Of a stretch of 64,000 nucleotides of DNA, positions 55,154-64,000 are shown piece by piece. The number at the start of each line of letters is the position of its first letter. Positions within the stretch are counted from its first letter, which is position 1. The stretch is taken from contig NZ_JACOFU010000012.1 of assembly GCF_014284275.1 (NCBI RefSeq), positions 1 through 64,000 on the forward strand, in the 5' to 3' direction. Under the pieces are notes generated by a model. The model did no database searches. It saw nothing but the letters and a program-made list of their open reading frames with translations, and had not been told where the DNA came from. The stretch comes from Affinundibacterium amnicola (GTDB taxonomy: Bacteria > Pseudomonadota > Gammaproteobacteria > Burkholderiales > Burkholderiaceae_D). Position numbers and translations under genes: made by a program.

Positions 55154-56062
55154 TCACGTATCAGCAAAGCATTCCACCAACAATCCACGCAACCATTGAT
55201 TGCCCTCATCCTGTGCAAAACGACGATGCCAGAAAATATTTGTCTGTAAAGTGGGCAATTTAATCGGCGGTTTACTATAGGCGAGGCGAAATGGGGTTGC
55301 GGCGCTGAGAGCTAGCTTCTGCGGTACGATCACTACCAAATTGGTGGTACTGACAATGTAGGGCACGGCAGAAAAATGCGGCACCGTAAAACTTGCGTTT
55401 GCCTTAATGCCTGCTTTCTCTAAGCTTTGATTAATTTTATCGTAGGGACTTTCTTGAGTCGAAACGATCAGATGCTCGACATTGAGAAAATCACGGCTCG
55501 ACATGCCTGCCTTCATCAAGGGATGGTGTTGGCGATACATACAAACGTAATCCTGTTGAAATAAGCGACGGTGATAGAGCGCACCCGATACCTCGTCAAA
55601 GGCGCCCAACGCCAAATCGATACGACCAGTTTCCATCTCCGCCATTAAATCAACGCTGCTTGCGCGCACGGTAGAAATTTTCAACTGCGGAGCATGTAAG
55701 CGACACTGTTCCACCAACACGGGCATAAAATACATTTCCCCCACGTCCGTCATGGCAATCGTGAAATGGCGCTGGCTACTTGGCACATCAAAAGCATCAT
55801 GCTGGTTTAAGGCTTTGGTAATGTTGGCCAAAGCCGCTGCGACCGGATCGGCCAATTGTTGCGCCAATGGTGTTGGCTGCATGCCTAGCGAAGTGCGGAC
55901 AAATAATTCGTCATTAAATGTTTTGCGCAGGCGTGCCAGGGCATTGCTGACTGCGGGTTGAGATAAATTCAACTTACGTGCGACGCTGGAAATCTGGCGC
56001 TCCTGAAATACTTCCTGAAACACAACCAGAAGATTCAGATCGATGTCTTTGGCTTCGATCAA
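55154..56062 (-). CDS. LysR-family regulator next to hmgA
   Basis: 302 residues: N-terminal helix-turn-helix (about 8-65; ISSVARKLNLSQPAVSNALARLRK) and a periplasmic-binding-protein-like effector domain. Divergent from hmgA-fahA, so it probably controls homogentisate breakdown. The effector is unknown. Confidence 0.88.
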   Translation of the reverse strand: MIEAKDIDLNLLVVFQEVFQERQISSVARKLNLSQPAVSNALARLRKTFNDELFVRTSLGMQPTPLAQQLADPVAAALANITKALNQHDAFDVPSSQRHFTIAMTDVGEMYFMPVLVEQCRLHAPQLKISTVRASSVDLMAEMETGRIDLALGAFDEVSGALYHRRLFQQDYVCMYRQHHPLMKAGMSSRDFLNVEHLIVSTQESPYDKINQSLEKAGIKANASFTVPHFSAVPYIVSTTNLVVIVPQKLALSAATPFRLAYSKPPIKLPTLQTNIFWHRRFAQDEGNQWLRGLLVECFADT

Positions 56063-56168
56063 ACTTCACCCCATTATTGATTTTGTGAATGCTCTACATT
56101 TTAGTATTTATATCGCAAAAAAGGGGGGATTGCACTACATTAGCGGATTCTCGTGTTTTTCAAGGTTT

Positions 56169-56259
56169 TACGCAAAATTGCGCTAGCTAGGCGTGTCGCC
56201 GAAGACAGTACAATTGTACGGCGAGGCAACAACAACGACACTAGCGTCTGTTTTGCGTA
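56169..56259. repeat. Structured palindromic element, copy 2
   Basis: TACGCAAAA/TTTTGCGTA and CGCTAG/CTAGCG stems around a conserved core (TAGGCGTGTCGCCGAAGACA, then GTACAATTGTAC). Diverged copy of 44132-44220, with paired changes in the outer stem. Lies between the LysR gene and hmgA, in the promoter region. Confidence 0.9.
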
Positions 56260-56287
56260 GGTCCTATTTCTCTATTTGGATAAAATC

Positions 56288-57583
56288 ATGACAACAAACT
56301 ACATGAGTGGTTTCGCCAATGAATTTGCAACAGAGGCCTTAGCCGGTGCTTTGCCTGCCAATCAAAATTCGCCGCAAAAATGCGCGTACGGCTTGTATGC
56401 GGAGCAAATCTCTGGCACAGCCTTTACCGCACCACGTCATTCGAATCGCCGCTCTTGGACTTATCGGATTCGCCCAGCCGCTATGCATCAGCCTTTCGTG
56501 CAAATCGATAACGGCAATATAACAAATGATTTCGCGCAAGTACCGAGTACGCCGAATCAATTGCGTTGGGATCCACAACCGCCGCCCAGCACGCCAACGG
56601 ATTTTGTCGAAGGCTGGTTAACGATGGCGGGCAATGGCTCAGCCGATTCGCAAACGGGCTGTGCAATTCATTTATATGCAGCCAATCGCGATATGACCGA
56701 TAAGTTTTTCTACAATGCAGATGCCGAGCTGTTGATCATTCCTCAGCAAGGGCGATTGCATCTTAAAACAGAGATGGGTTTAGTCGATATCGAGCCGCAA
56801 GAAATCGCGGTGATTCCACGTGGTGTGCGCTTTCAAGTCACACTTCCCGATAGCGAAGCGCGTGGCTATGTCTGTGAAAACTTTGGTGTGATGTTGAAGC
56901 TGCCAGATTTGGGCGTGATCGGCTCCAATGGTTTGGCGAATCCACGTGATTTTTTAACTCCAACTGCGTGGTATGAAGATCGTGAAGGTGACTTCGAATT
57001 GGTCGCGAAATTCAGTGGCAATTTGTGGAGCGCAAAAATAGGTCATTCACCACTTGATGTGGTGGCTTGGCATGGCAATATGGCACCCTACAAATATGAT
57101 TTGCGACATTTCAACACCATAGGATCGATCAGTTATGATCATCCAGACCCGTCGATCTTTTTGGTATTACAATCGCCGAGCAATACCCCCGGTGTGGATA
57201 CGATCGATTTCGTGATTTTTCCACCACGCTGGTTAGCTGCCGAAAACACCTTTCGCCCACCTTGGTTCCACCGCAATATTGCGAGTGAGTTTATGGGCTT
57301 GATACACGGTCAGTACGATGCAAAATCTGGCGGCTTCCGCCCTGGTGGTGCCAGTTTGCATAACTGTATGAGCGGTCACGGCCCTGATGCACCGACCTTC
57401 GAAAAAGCCAGTAACATCGACACCAGCACACCGCAAAAAGTTGATAACACCATGGCCTTCATGATAGAAACCTGTACCATCATCAAGCCAACCCGCGCCG
57501 CGATGAACTCGCCGCAGTTACAGCCAGATTATTTCCAATGCTGGCAAGGGATTAAGAAAAACTTCAATCCTAATCAAGCTTAA
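56288..57583 (+). CDS. hmgA: Homogentisate 1,2-dioxygenase
   Basis: 431 residues from the ATG giving [13 protein letters not shown]; an in-frame TTG four codons earlier is less likely. Iron-site segments [12 protein letters not shown] and NCMSGHGPD are present. It opens the ring of homogentisate, from tyrosine and phenylalanine, to maleylacetoacetate. Followed by fahA after 55 bp; no maleylacetoacetate isomerase gene is visible. Confidence 0.96.
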   Translation: MTTNYMSGFANEFATEALAGALPANQNSPQKCAYGLYAEQISGTAFTAPRHSNRRSWTYRIRPAAMHQPFVQIDNGNITNDFAQVPSTPNQLRWDPQPPPSTPTDFVEGWLTMAGNGSADSQTGCAIHLYAANRDMTDKFFYNADAELLIIPQQGRLHLKTEMGLVDIEPQEIAVIPRGVRFQVTLPDSEARGYVCENFGVMLKLPDLGVIGSNGLANPRDFLTPTAWYEDREGDFELVAKFSGNLWSAKIGHSPLDVVAWHGNMAPYKYDLRHFNTIGSISYDHPDPSIFLVLQSPSNTPGVDTIDFVIFPPRWLAAENTFRPPWFHRNIASEFMGLIHGQYDAKSGGFRPGGASLHNCMSGHGPDAPTFEKASNIDTSTPQKVDNTMAFMIETCTIIKPTRAAMNSPQLQPDYFQCWQGIKKNFNPNQA

Positions 57584-57638
57584 TATTCAAGCGGAATAAC
57601 GACACACCCAATTCAAGTCTAAAGAAAGCAAATCACCT

Positions 57639-58967
57639 ATGAGCGTTCAACTAAATGAAACTCACAATCCAGCACTGCGTAGCTGGGTTGTTTCTGCCAA
57701 CGATGGCAACACCGATTTTCCGATTCAAAATTTACCGTTTGGTGTATTTCGTCGTGCAGGTAGTAATGAACAATTTCGCATAGGCGTGGCGATTGGCGAT
57801 CAGATTTTGGATCTGAGCATTGCCTTGCATGCTGGGGTTTTCGCCGATATCAGTAATGCCGCTTTAGCCCATGCTTTAACCGCAACTAACCTGAATGCCT
57901 TGATGGATTTGGGAAATAACACGTCCTCGCAAGTACGTTTAGCCTTATCCAAAGCGCTGCGTGAAAACGCGGTCGCGCAAAAACAATTGGTCGGTACACT
58001 GGTGGCGCAAGCTGATGCGGAATATGCTTTACCTGCACAGATTGGTGACTACACCGATTTTTATACCTCGGTACATCACGCCACTTCAGTCGGTAAGTTA
58101 TTCCGTCCAGATAATCCATTACTGCCTAACTATAAGTGGGTACCGATAGGCTATCACGGTCGCTCGTCTTCAATTGGGGTATCAGGCCAGCAATTCCGTC
58201 GCCCAATTGGCCAAACCATGCCGCCGAATGCGACCACCCCTTCATTTGGCCCCGCCAAGCGTATGGATTATGAATGCGAAGTTGGCGTCTTTATCGGTCA
58301 AGGTAATGACTTGGGTGAAGTGATTGATATCGATCATGCAGAACAACATGTGTTCGGGATGTGCTTGTTGAATGATTGGTCGGCACGCGATGTGCAGGGT
58401 TGGGAATATCAACCGCTAGGCCCATTCTTAGCGAAGAATTTTGCTTCAACTATTTCACCATGGGTTGTGAGCTTAGAAGCTTTAGCGCCGTATCGCAAAG
58501 GCTGGACGCGCGATGCGGCTGATCCACAACCATTGCCGTATTTGGATAATGCGGATCTGCGTAGCACTGGCGCCTTCGATATTCAACTCGAAGTCTTATT
58601 ACAAACCGAAAAAATGCGTCAAGACGGCACACCTGCACAACGCTTATCTTTGTCGAATTTTAGTCATTCCTATTGGACCGTATCGCAAATGGTCACGCAT
58701 CATACGGTCAATGGTTGTAACCTGCGCGCTGGCGATTTCCTTGGTTCTGGTACGCAATCTGGCCCCGCTGCAGAAGAGGCAGGTTCGCTATTAGAATTAA
58801 CTGAAGGTGGTAAAAAACCGATTGTGTTTAGCAATGGTGAACAACGTATTTTTATCGAAGATGGCGACAGCATCATCATGCGTGGTTGGGCACAAAAAGA
58901 TGGTGCACCACGTATCGGTTTTGGTGAAGTCGAAGGCCGCTTATTGCCGGCCCGTAAGTTGGCCTAA
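57639..58967 (+). CDS. fahA: Fumarylacetoacetase
   Basis: 442 residues with the metal-binding MDYECEVGVFIGQGND and NDWSARDVQGWEYQPLGPF. Hydrolyses fumarylacetoacetate to fumarate and acetoacetate, the last step of tyrosine breakdown. Operon partner of hmgA. Confidence 0.96.
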   Translation: MSVQLNETHNPALRSWVVSANDGNTDFPIQNLPFGVFRRAGSNEQFRIGVAIGDQILDLSIALHAGVFADISNAALAHALTATNLNALMDLGNNTSSQVRLALSKALRENAVAQKQLVGTLVAQADAEYALPAQIGDYTDFYTSVHHATSVGKLFRPDNPLLPNYKWVPIGYHGRSSSIGVSGQQFRRPIGQTMPPNATTPSFGPAKRMDYECEVGVFIGQGNDLGEVIDIDHAEQHVFGMCLLNDWSARDVQGWEYQPLGPFLAKNFASTISPWVVSLEALAPYRKGWTRDAADPQPLPYLDNADLRSTGAFDIQLEVLLQTEKMRQDGTPAQRLSLSNFSHSYWTVSQMVTHHTVNGCNLRAGDFLGSGTQSGPAAEEAGSLLELTEGGKKPIVFSNGEQRIFIEDGDSIIMRGWAQKDGAPRIGFGEVEGRLLPARKLA

Positions 58968-59008
58968 ATAGCAAGTTGGCCTAAATAAGATGAAGGCCAT
59001 GACTTAGC

Positions 59009-59039
59009 AAAAAGCGCGCAGAAATTTGCGCGCTTTTTT
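59009..59039 (+). terminator. Terminator after fahA
   Basis: AAAAAGCGCGCA pairs with TGCGCGCTTTTTT over a short loop. Confidence 0.92.
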
Positions 59040-59237
59040 GTATTCTCCATTTACGCAAGGAGGCAAACGATAGCAACAAGCCAAATGACATTCACATAAA
59101 ACCACCATTTGTGCATGTTTCATCATGATTACAGCACTTTTCCCTTCTCTTCATGGCAAGAATTTGCTTAAATAGCTGCTGACTCTAAGAATTCAATATT
59201 TGCCAATTCGTTAGAGTAATTACTTAACAGGAAAACC

Positions 59238-60068
59238 ATGGTGCGTTTACATAAACTATTTACTATTATTGCTATTTCCAGTGCAGCCATTCTGTCCGGA
59301 TGTGCATCAGTAAAAACCGCAAGCACAAGTGCAGATGCGAAAGCAAAAACATTTGTCACAAATCCGAATCAAGCCAAACTCTATATTTATCGCAATGAGT
59401 TTATGGGGGCAGCACTTCGTATGGCGGTTGAGTTGAACGGTAAAGAAATTGGTAAGACGGGACCGAAATCTTACTTCGCGGTCGACGTCGCGCCTGGCAA
59501 ACATAACATCGTATCAAAAGCGGAAAATGATACGAGCTTAGAGGTAATGGCTGAAGCTGGTAAAAATTATTTCATCTGGCAAGAAGTCAAAATGGGATTC
59601 TTGTTAGCACGCTCCAAATTGCAATTGGTCGATGAAGCGCAAGGAAAAGCTGGCGTCAGAGAATCACAATTACTCGAAATGGATGGAAATAGTAGCGCCA
59701 ACATCAGCAATACAAGTCCGAGCGCAAATGTAAATGCAGGTGCAGGTACAAATTCGAGCTCAAACACGACTACCAACACACAAACTAAGCCGGTGAATCC
59801 AAGCGTCGATACAAGTGCCACAACAACACCAGCCAAACAAGCGGAAGCATCAAGCTATCCGGTCAAAATCGAAAAAGTCCCTTTTGAAATTGGTACGTCA
59901 TCCGCGACCGTTGAACGCATTGCTAAGCAAAATAGTTGCGAGTCCAAACAAGGTGCTGGGCTTCTGTATAAAAAAGGCCCTGTTGAAGTGTATCGCGTTG
60001 AATGTAGTGATGGACGTGAAATCAAAGCCCGTTGTGAACTTCGTCAATGCAGTATTTTCACACCTTAA
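59238..60068 (+). CDS. DUF2846-type lipoprotein with a C-terminal extra domain
   Basis: 276 residues: lipobox ILSGCASV, then a DUF2846-like domain (about 45-150; KLYIYRNEFMGAALRMAVELNGKEIGKT and YFAVDVAPGKHNI). A low-complexity Ser/Thr/Asn linker (about 155-205) is followed by a ~65-residue C-terminal piece with four Cys. The start codon ATG at 59238 gives a short positive N-terminus suited to export. Role unknown. Confidence 0.8.
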   Translation: MVRLHKLFTIIAISSAAILSGCASVKTASTSADAKAKTFVTNPNQAKLYIYRNEFMGAALRMAVELNGKEIGKTGPKSYFAVDVAPGKHNIVSKAENDTSLEVMAEAGKNYFIWQEVKMGFLLARSKLQLVDEAQGKAGVRESQLLEMDGNSSANISNTSPSANVNAGAGTNSSSNTTTNTQTKPVNPSVDTSATTTPAKQAEASSYPVKIEKVPFEIGTSSATVERIAKQNSCESKQGAGLLYKKGPVEVYRVECSDGREIKARCELRQCSIFTP

Positions 60069-60101
60069 GACGACATCACATCGATCAAGCTCATTCATTT
60101 G

Positions 60102-60130
60102 AAAGCGTGCAAGCGATTGCACGCTTTTTT
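60102..60130 (+). terminator. Terminator after the DUF2846 lipoprotein gene
   Basis: AAGCGTGCAA pairs with TTGCACGCTT over a 4-base loop, then T residues. Confidence 0.9.
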
Positions 60131-60195
60131 CTCTTGATTTCTCCTAGTTAAACCTTAACTACCATTTGATTCGCAAGACGACGCCCCTACATTAA

Positions 60196-60978
60196 ATGCC
60201 AATTCAAATGTCGATCAAATCCACACTCCTACTTGCGCTTTGCCTCATCGGGAATCTGGGTTCAGATTATTTGCATGCGCAAACAATCACCGTCGCGTGG
60301 CGTGAAAAGCCGCCTCATCAATATATAGAAAATGGGAAAGAACAAGGTATCTTATTGGAACTCAGTAAGCGTGTTTTTAAGGATAGCCAAATCCCAACAC
60401 GATTTGTAGAAGAACCGGCTAAACGTATCTGGCAAAACTTCAGCAATAAAACACCCAATTACTGCTCGTTTGGCTGGTACAAAATTCCGGAAAGAGAGGC
60501 GCTTGTTCAATTTAGCACGAGTCTTTACAAAGATCCTCCACATATCCTTTTGGTCGCCAATGCGGCACTAGCAAGTGTCAACAAACATAAAAATTTGCAA
60601 GCTCTGCTCGCAGATCCACAACTTAGTTTAGCAATCGTCGATGGCGTCTCTTACGGTGAAAAGTTGGATCAATTATTCTTGACCAGCCAGAATAAAATCA
60701 TCCGCAGCAGCGCAGCACCGATGATCATGGCAAGAATGGTCAATGCCAATCGTGCATCCATGATGCTCATTGACCGAGAAGATTGGAACTACCTAAGTAG
60801 TAAAGAAGAACAATTGATGGAACTGACACAAGTTGATATAGACGGTATGCCTGCGGGCTTAGACCGTTACATCGTGTGTAGCAAAGACATTCCTGCTACG
60901 ACTATGAAGAAAATTAACCAAACGCTGTCAAAGTTAAACAGTTTAAACAATATCAGCAATGCAGGAAAACCTAAGTAA
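60196..60978 (+). CDS. Periplasmic solute-binding protein (SBP_bac_3-like)
   Basis: 260 residues with a signal peptide (ends near YLHAQT) and an amino-acid-binding-type fold (ITVAWREKPPHQYIENGKEQGILLEL). No permease or ATPase is adjacent, so it may be an orphan sensor or scavenger rather than a transporter part. ATG at 60208 is an alternative start. Confidence 0.75.
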   Translation: MPIQMSIKSTLLLALCLIGNLGSDYLHAQTITVAWREKPPHQYIENGKEQGILLELSKRVFKDSQIPTRFVEEPAKRIWQNFSNKTPNYCSFGWYKIPEREALVQFSTSLYKDPPHILLVANAALASVNKHKNLQALLADPQLSLAIVDGVSYGEKLDQLFLTSQNKIIRSSAAPMIMARMVNANRASMMLIDREDWNYLSSKEEQLMELTQVDIDGMPAGLDRYIVCSKDIPATTMKKINQTLSKLNSLNNISNAGKPK

Positions 60979-61028
60979 AACAAATGCCGATCAAATTCAA
61001 CGGCACTTATTTCGACTGAGAAAAATCA

Positions 61029-63989
61029 TCAGCTAATCTGCTTGATCACTGCCTCCAATGGCACACGCCAATCTCCGACTTGCTGTTGACGAAACAACTG
61101 CGCGGTTGGATACCAAGGACTATCCCGACGCTCTTGCAACCAACGGAAATCTGGCTCGTAAGGCAAGAGCAGATAAAGTGGCTTCCCCAAAGCTCCCGCT
61201 AAATGCGCGACGGAAGTATCGACAGATATCACCAAATCTAAGCAATTGATGACAGCAGCGGTGTCTGCAAAATCATGCAATTGCGTATCAAGAATAAAGA
61301 TTCGCTTACCAAATCTTTGCATCATTTCCAGTCCAATACGATCAGATCGTTTTATATCTTTCTGCAAGATATAAAAATCTGCATCGGCTTGCAATAATTT
61401 ACTAGCCATAGAAAATGGCAAACTACGCTGTGCGTCATTATTGTGTTGCGAGGAACCCGCCCAAACCACACCGATTTTCTTTCTGGATGGATTTTTGTCG
61501 CCGATAGAATGCGTCGAAATTTTTTCTTGCCAAGCTTTTTGTAAACTCGACTCAACAGACAAATAAGGAATATGCTGAGGAAAAACTTCAGGTCCGATTG
61601 TTAACGCTAACGGCAAACTCAACAGCGGTGACTGAAAATCAAAATCAACAGGCGCGGACCCTATCGCACAAACAGTGACAGGTAAACAACGTAACAATGC
61701 AAGCAACGCAACCGGCACCTCAAACACAACTTCCGCACCACGCTGTTGCAGCAGTTCTAATAAGCGGCAAAATTGCAAGGTATCACCCAAACCTTGTTCG
61801 GCATAGATCAGAATTTTTTTACCTGCAAGACTCTCTTTCCCCAGCCATAAGGGCTGTGAGAATATTCGGCGCGAACTATCCCATTGCACGTTCTTCCAGC
61901 GCCATTCATACAGACGCCAACCTTCCTCAAAACGCCCTAAGCTAAGCAAGCAAATTGCTTTATTCAAATGCGGACTGACATAGTCAGGATCTAACTGCAT
62001 AGCCAACGAAAAGGAATCAAGCGCTTCCTCGAAGCGACGCAGTTTTTGTAATGCGACACCCCAGTTATTATGAAGCCGGGCATTGCCACCGTGGATGGCG
62101 AACTCTTGTCGATAGATGTTCTCTGCAGCTTGCCATTCACCTTGTTGCAGTAATTCGTTCGCGAAATTCATACGACTTGCTGGCAATGTGACTGCTGTGG
62201 TTGAACTCTGGAATCGCTGTTTGCACTCACACGCCACCTGCTTCAATACGGTGTGCCAATCACGTGGCTGCGTCTGTCTGAATAAGCGCACATTGCGATA
62301 CCATGGACTATCATCACGTTTGAGTAACCACCTAAAGTCAGGAACATGGGACAATAAAATCCAAGTTTCTACGCCCAAAGCTGCGGCCAAATGGGCAACT
62401 GAAGTATCCACACTAATCACTAAATCCATCTGCATGATTAAAGCAGCGGTATCACTAAAATTGTGTAAGTTCTGCGCATGGTCATGCACAGGTAGCACCG
62501 ACAGATATGTCAAATCGCCCTGTTTAATTTCTTTTTGCAACGAATGAAATTCGAACTCAGTAGATAGTTCAGCGTCAAGAATATGCACCAATTCACGCAA
62601 CAGCAAACTACGATTTTTGTCGTTACTGTGCTTTTCTGAGCCTGACCAAACCAGACCAATTCTTCTTTTATTTTTTGCTCCCAACACCTGTTTCCAATGT
62701 GCCAAATCTTGGGCGTCAGCATACAGATACGTGCCAAAATCAGGAATACTATTCAGATCCGTGTCGAGAACTCTGGGTGCGCTGAGTAAGGGCAATTGAT
62801 AATGAAAAGCAGGAATGCTTGCACCAGTACTGATGACTTCAATTTGTTGAGCTTCTGGCCAATGCGCAGCACTGTTTGACACCAAACGAAGCAGCGGTTC
62901 ATTCACCACCAGATACACTTTCTCTGCCTGTTGCGCTAGCACTCGCGCATAGCGACAAAATTGTATCGTGTCACCATATCCCTGCTCAGGATGCATGATG
63001 ATCGTTTTGCCTTGTAATGAGTCTTGCCCATTCCAGATGGGATAAGCTAGCAATTCACTATGAATCGACATCGCCACATTTTTCCAGCGCGCCTCATACA
63101 AAGACCAGCCTTCCGCAAACTGCCCCATTAACAAACACAGCATCCCCTTATTCGCTGCCGCGATATGATCACGTGGGTCGTGCCGCAAGATGTCATCATA
63201 GGCGCACATCGCTTCATCAAAGCGATGCAAATTTTGCAGCGCGTTAGCACGATTATTTCGCATTCCAGGTAAACGCGGATCAAGCTGTAAAGCCCGATCA
63301 AATCCTGCCAAAGCTTTGTCATATTCTGCCAGAGACAAATAGGCAATCGCCAGATTCCCTTCAGCGTTTGCATAATCGGTCTGCAATTGAATCGCCTGCG
63401 TATAGGCGGCAACCGCATCTTGTGCACGTCCCAAATCGAGCAAGATGTTTCCACGTGTGTTGTGTGCCGCCGCCAATCTTGGATTGACATCTAACAGATG
63501 TTCAACCACTGCCAATGCTTGCACATCTTGTTTATCCGCTCGCAAACTTGCCGCTAATAATAGGTTCAAATCTGTCGAATGCGGTACATACCGCAACGCT
63601 TGCTGCAAGCCCGCAACACATTCAACATGCCGCCCGAGGCTCGCTAATAAAGCGAACTTGTTCTTGTACGCAAGTTCATATTGCGGATTAACAGCAATAG
63701 CTAAATCAAACTGAGCCAATGCGCGCTCGTACAATTTTTGTTGTTTTAAACAAAGTGCATAATTGTGCAAGGCCAACAGTTTGCGCGGCTGTAGCACCAA
63801 GGAGCGTTCAAAATACTGCGCGCTGTCACTGAGTTTACCGAGTTGCAGATACAAAGTTGCTAAAGACACTAGAGCATCGACATGCTGAGGTTCTGTTTCA
63901 AGCAGTTGCAAATACCCCGCTAACGCGTCCTGCAATTGACCGACTTGATGCTGCTGAAAAATAGATTTGAAATCGCGGACAATATTCAT
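61029..63989 (-). CDS. TPR protein with two glycosyltransferase-9-like domains
   Basis: 986 residues in two related halves. Half one: about nine TPR units (1-310), then a heptosyltransferase (GT9)-like domain (about 315-610) with IIMHPEQGYGDTIQFCRY, GLVWSGSEKHSNDKNRSL and VISVDTSVAHLAAALG. Half two: about two TPR units (620-700) and a second domain with ILIYAEQGLGDTLQFCRL, GVVWAGSSQHNNDAQRSL and VISVDTSVAHLAGALG. Such TPR-GT proteins are often linked to flagellin or surface-protein glycosylation; nothing adjacent confirms that. Complete, starting 12 bases from the right edge. Confidence 0.88.
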   Translation of the reverse strand: MNIVRDFKSIFQQHQVGQLQDALAGYLQLLETEPQHVDALVSLATLYLQLGKLSDSAQYFERSLVLQPRKLLALHNYALCLKQQKLYERALAQFDLAIAVNPQYELAYKNKFALLASLGRHVECVAGLQQALRYVPHSTDLNLLLAASLRADKQDVQALAVVEHLLDVNPRLAAAHNTRGNILLDLGRAQDAVAAYTQAIQLQTDYANAEGNLAIAYLSLAEYDKALAGFDRALQLDPRLPGMRNNRANALQNLHRFDEAMCAYDDILRHDPRDHIAAANKGMLCLLMGQFAEGWSLYEARWKNVAMSIHSELLAYPIWNGQDSLQGKTIIMHPEQGYGDTIQFCRYARVLAQQAEKVYLVVNEPLLRLVSNSAAHWPEAQQIEVISTGASIPAFHYQLPLLSAPRVLDTDLNSIPDFGTYLYADAQDLAHWKQVLGAKNKRRIGLVWSGSEKHSNDKNRSLLLRELVHILDAELSTEFEFHSLQKEIKQGDLTYLSVLPVHDHAQNLHNFSDTAALIMQMDLVISVDTSVAHLAAALGVETWILLSHVPDFRWLLKRDDSPWYRNVRLFRQTQPRDWHTVLKQVACECKQRFQSSTTAVTLPASRMNFANELLQQGEWQAAENIYRQEFAIHGGNARLHNNWGVALQKLRRFEEALDSFSLAMQLDPDYVSPHLNKAICLLSLGRFEEGWRLYEWRWKNVQWDSSRRIFSQPLWLGKESLAGKKILIYAEQGLGDTLQFCRLLELLQQRGAEVVFEVPVALLALLRCLPVTVCAIGSAPVDFDFQSPLLSLPLALTIGPEVFPQHIPYLSVESSLQKAWQEKISTHSIGDKNPSRKKIGVVWAGSSQHNNDAQRSLPFSMASKLLQADADFYILQKDIKRSDRIGLEMMQRFGKRIFILDTQLHDFADTAAVINCLDLVISVDTSVAHLAGALGKPLYLLLPYEPDFRWLQERRDSPWYPTAQLFRQQQVGDWRVPLEAVIKQIS

Positions 63990-64000
63990 TTAAAAGCCAA

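Overview
The window comes from a member of the Betaproteobacteria, most likely Burkholderiales and close to Oxalobacteraceae such as Undibacterium or Herminiimonas. This rests on the str operon layout, the YbeD-lipB-lipA block, hemA-prfA, minCDE, an MCE transporter whose permease carries a STAS-like domain, and the general flavour of the proteins. Base composition looks mid-range, so high-GC Burkholderia is unlikely. No database search was possible; species placement is inference.

Layout. 1-3503 (minus): str operon (rpsL, rpsG, fusA, start of tuf). 3940-10634: phosphoethanolamine-transferase-like enzyme, a four-gene MCE lipid transporter (STAS-permease, ATPase, MCE protein, lipoprotein) and a VanZ-like protein. 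10667-16386: small lipoprotein, thioredoxin-like ferredoxin, alpha/beta hydrolase, D-Ala-D-Ala carboxypeptidase, and a DUF2157/DUF4401/GDYXXLXY membrane operon. 16704-19027: ybeD, small ORF, lipB, lipA. 19233-20096: two paralogous Arg-rich small proteins. 20503-22444: minCDE. 22544-27674: response regulator, LysM/FecR protein and CHASE2 histidine kinase, a probable signalling unit. 27765-30262: hemA-prfA.

30263-38189 is a genomic island. The last 153 bp of prfA are repeated at its far end, still joined to the probable original prfA terminator. Cargo: decayed small genes, a WYL-domain regulator, then a tight four-gene operon (AAA+ ATPase; a 425-residue helical protein with an amphipathic N-terminus; a MotA/ExbB-like ZorA-type stator protein; an OmpA/MotB-like ZorB-type protein), a small secreted protein and a zinc-ribbon protein. 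The ZorAB-like pair with an AAA+ ATPase and an unknown protein, without ZorC/D or ZorE, is the best candidate here for an undescribed (anti-phage) system.

39381-48297: a lysine-fermentation cluster (kamA, kdd, P-loop putative reactivase, kamD, kamE, kal, kce; minus strand) with a divergent Lrp/AsnC regulator, interspersed with unusual inverted repeats. 48468-55116: AHSA1-like pseudogene, DUF6151 protein, alanine dehydrogenase, DUF2807 protein, Ala-rich secreted protein, Hsp20 chaperone and M64 peptidase. 55154-58967: LysR regulator divergent from hmgA-fahA (homogentisate catabolism). 59238-63989: DUF2846 lipoprotein, periplasmic solute-binding protein and a large TPR/glycosyltransferase-9-like protein with a duplicated architecture.

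The chromosome here is strong in amino-acid breakdown (lysine, alanine, tyrosine/phenylalanine). Two copies of a structured repeat lie near two of these loci.
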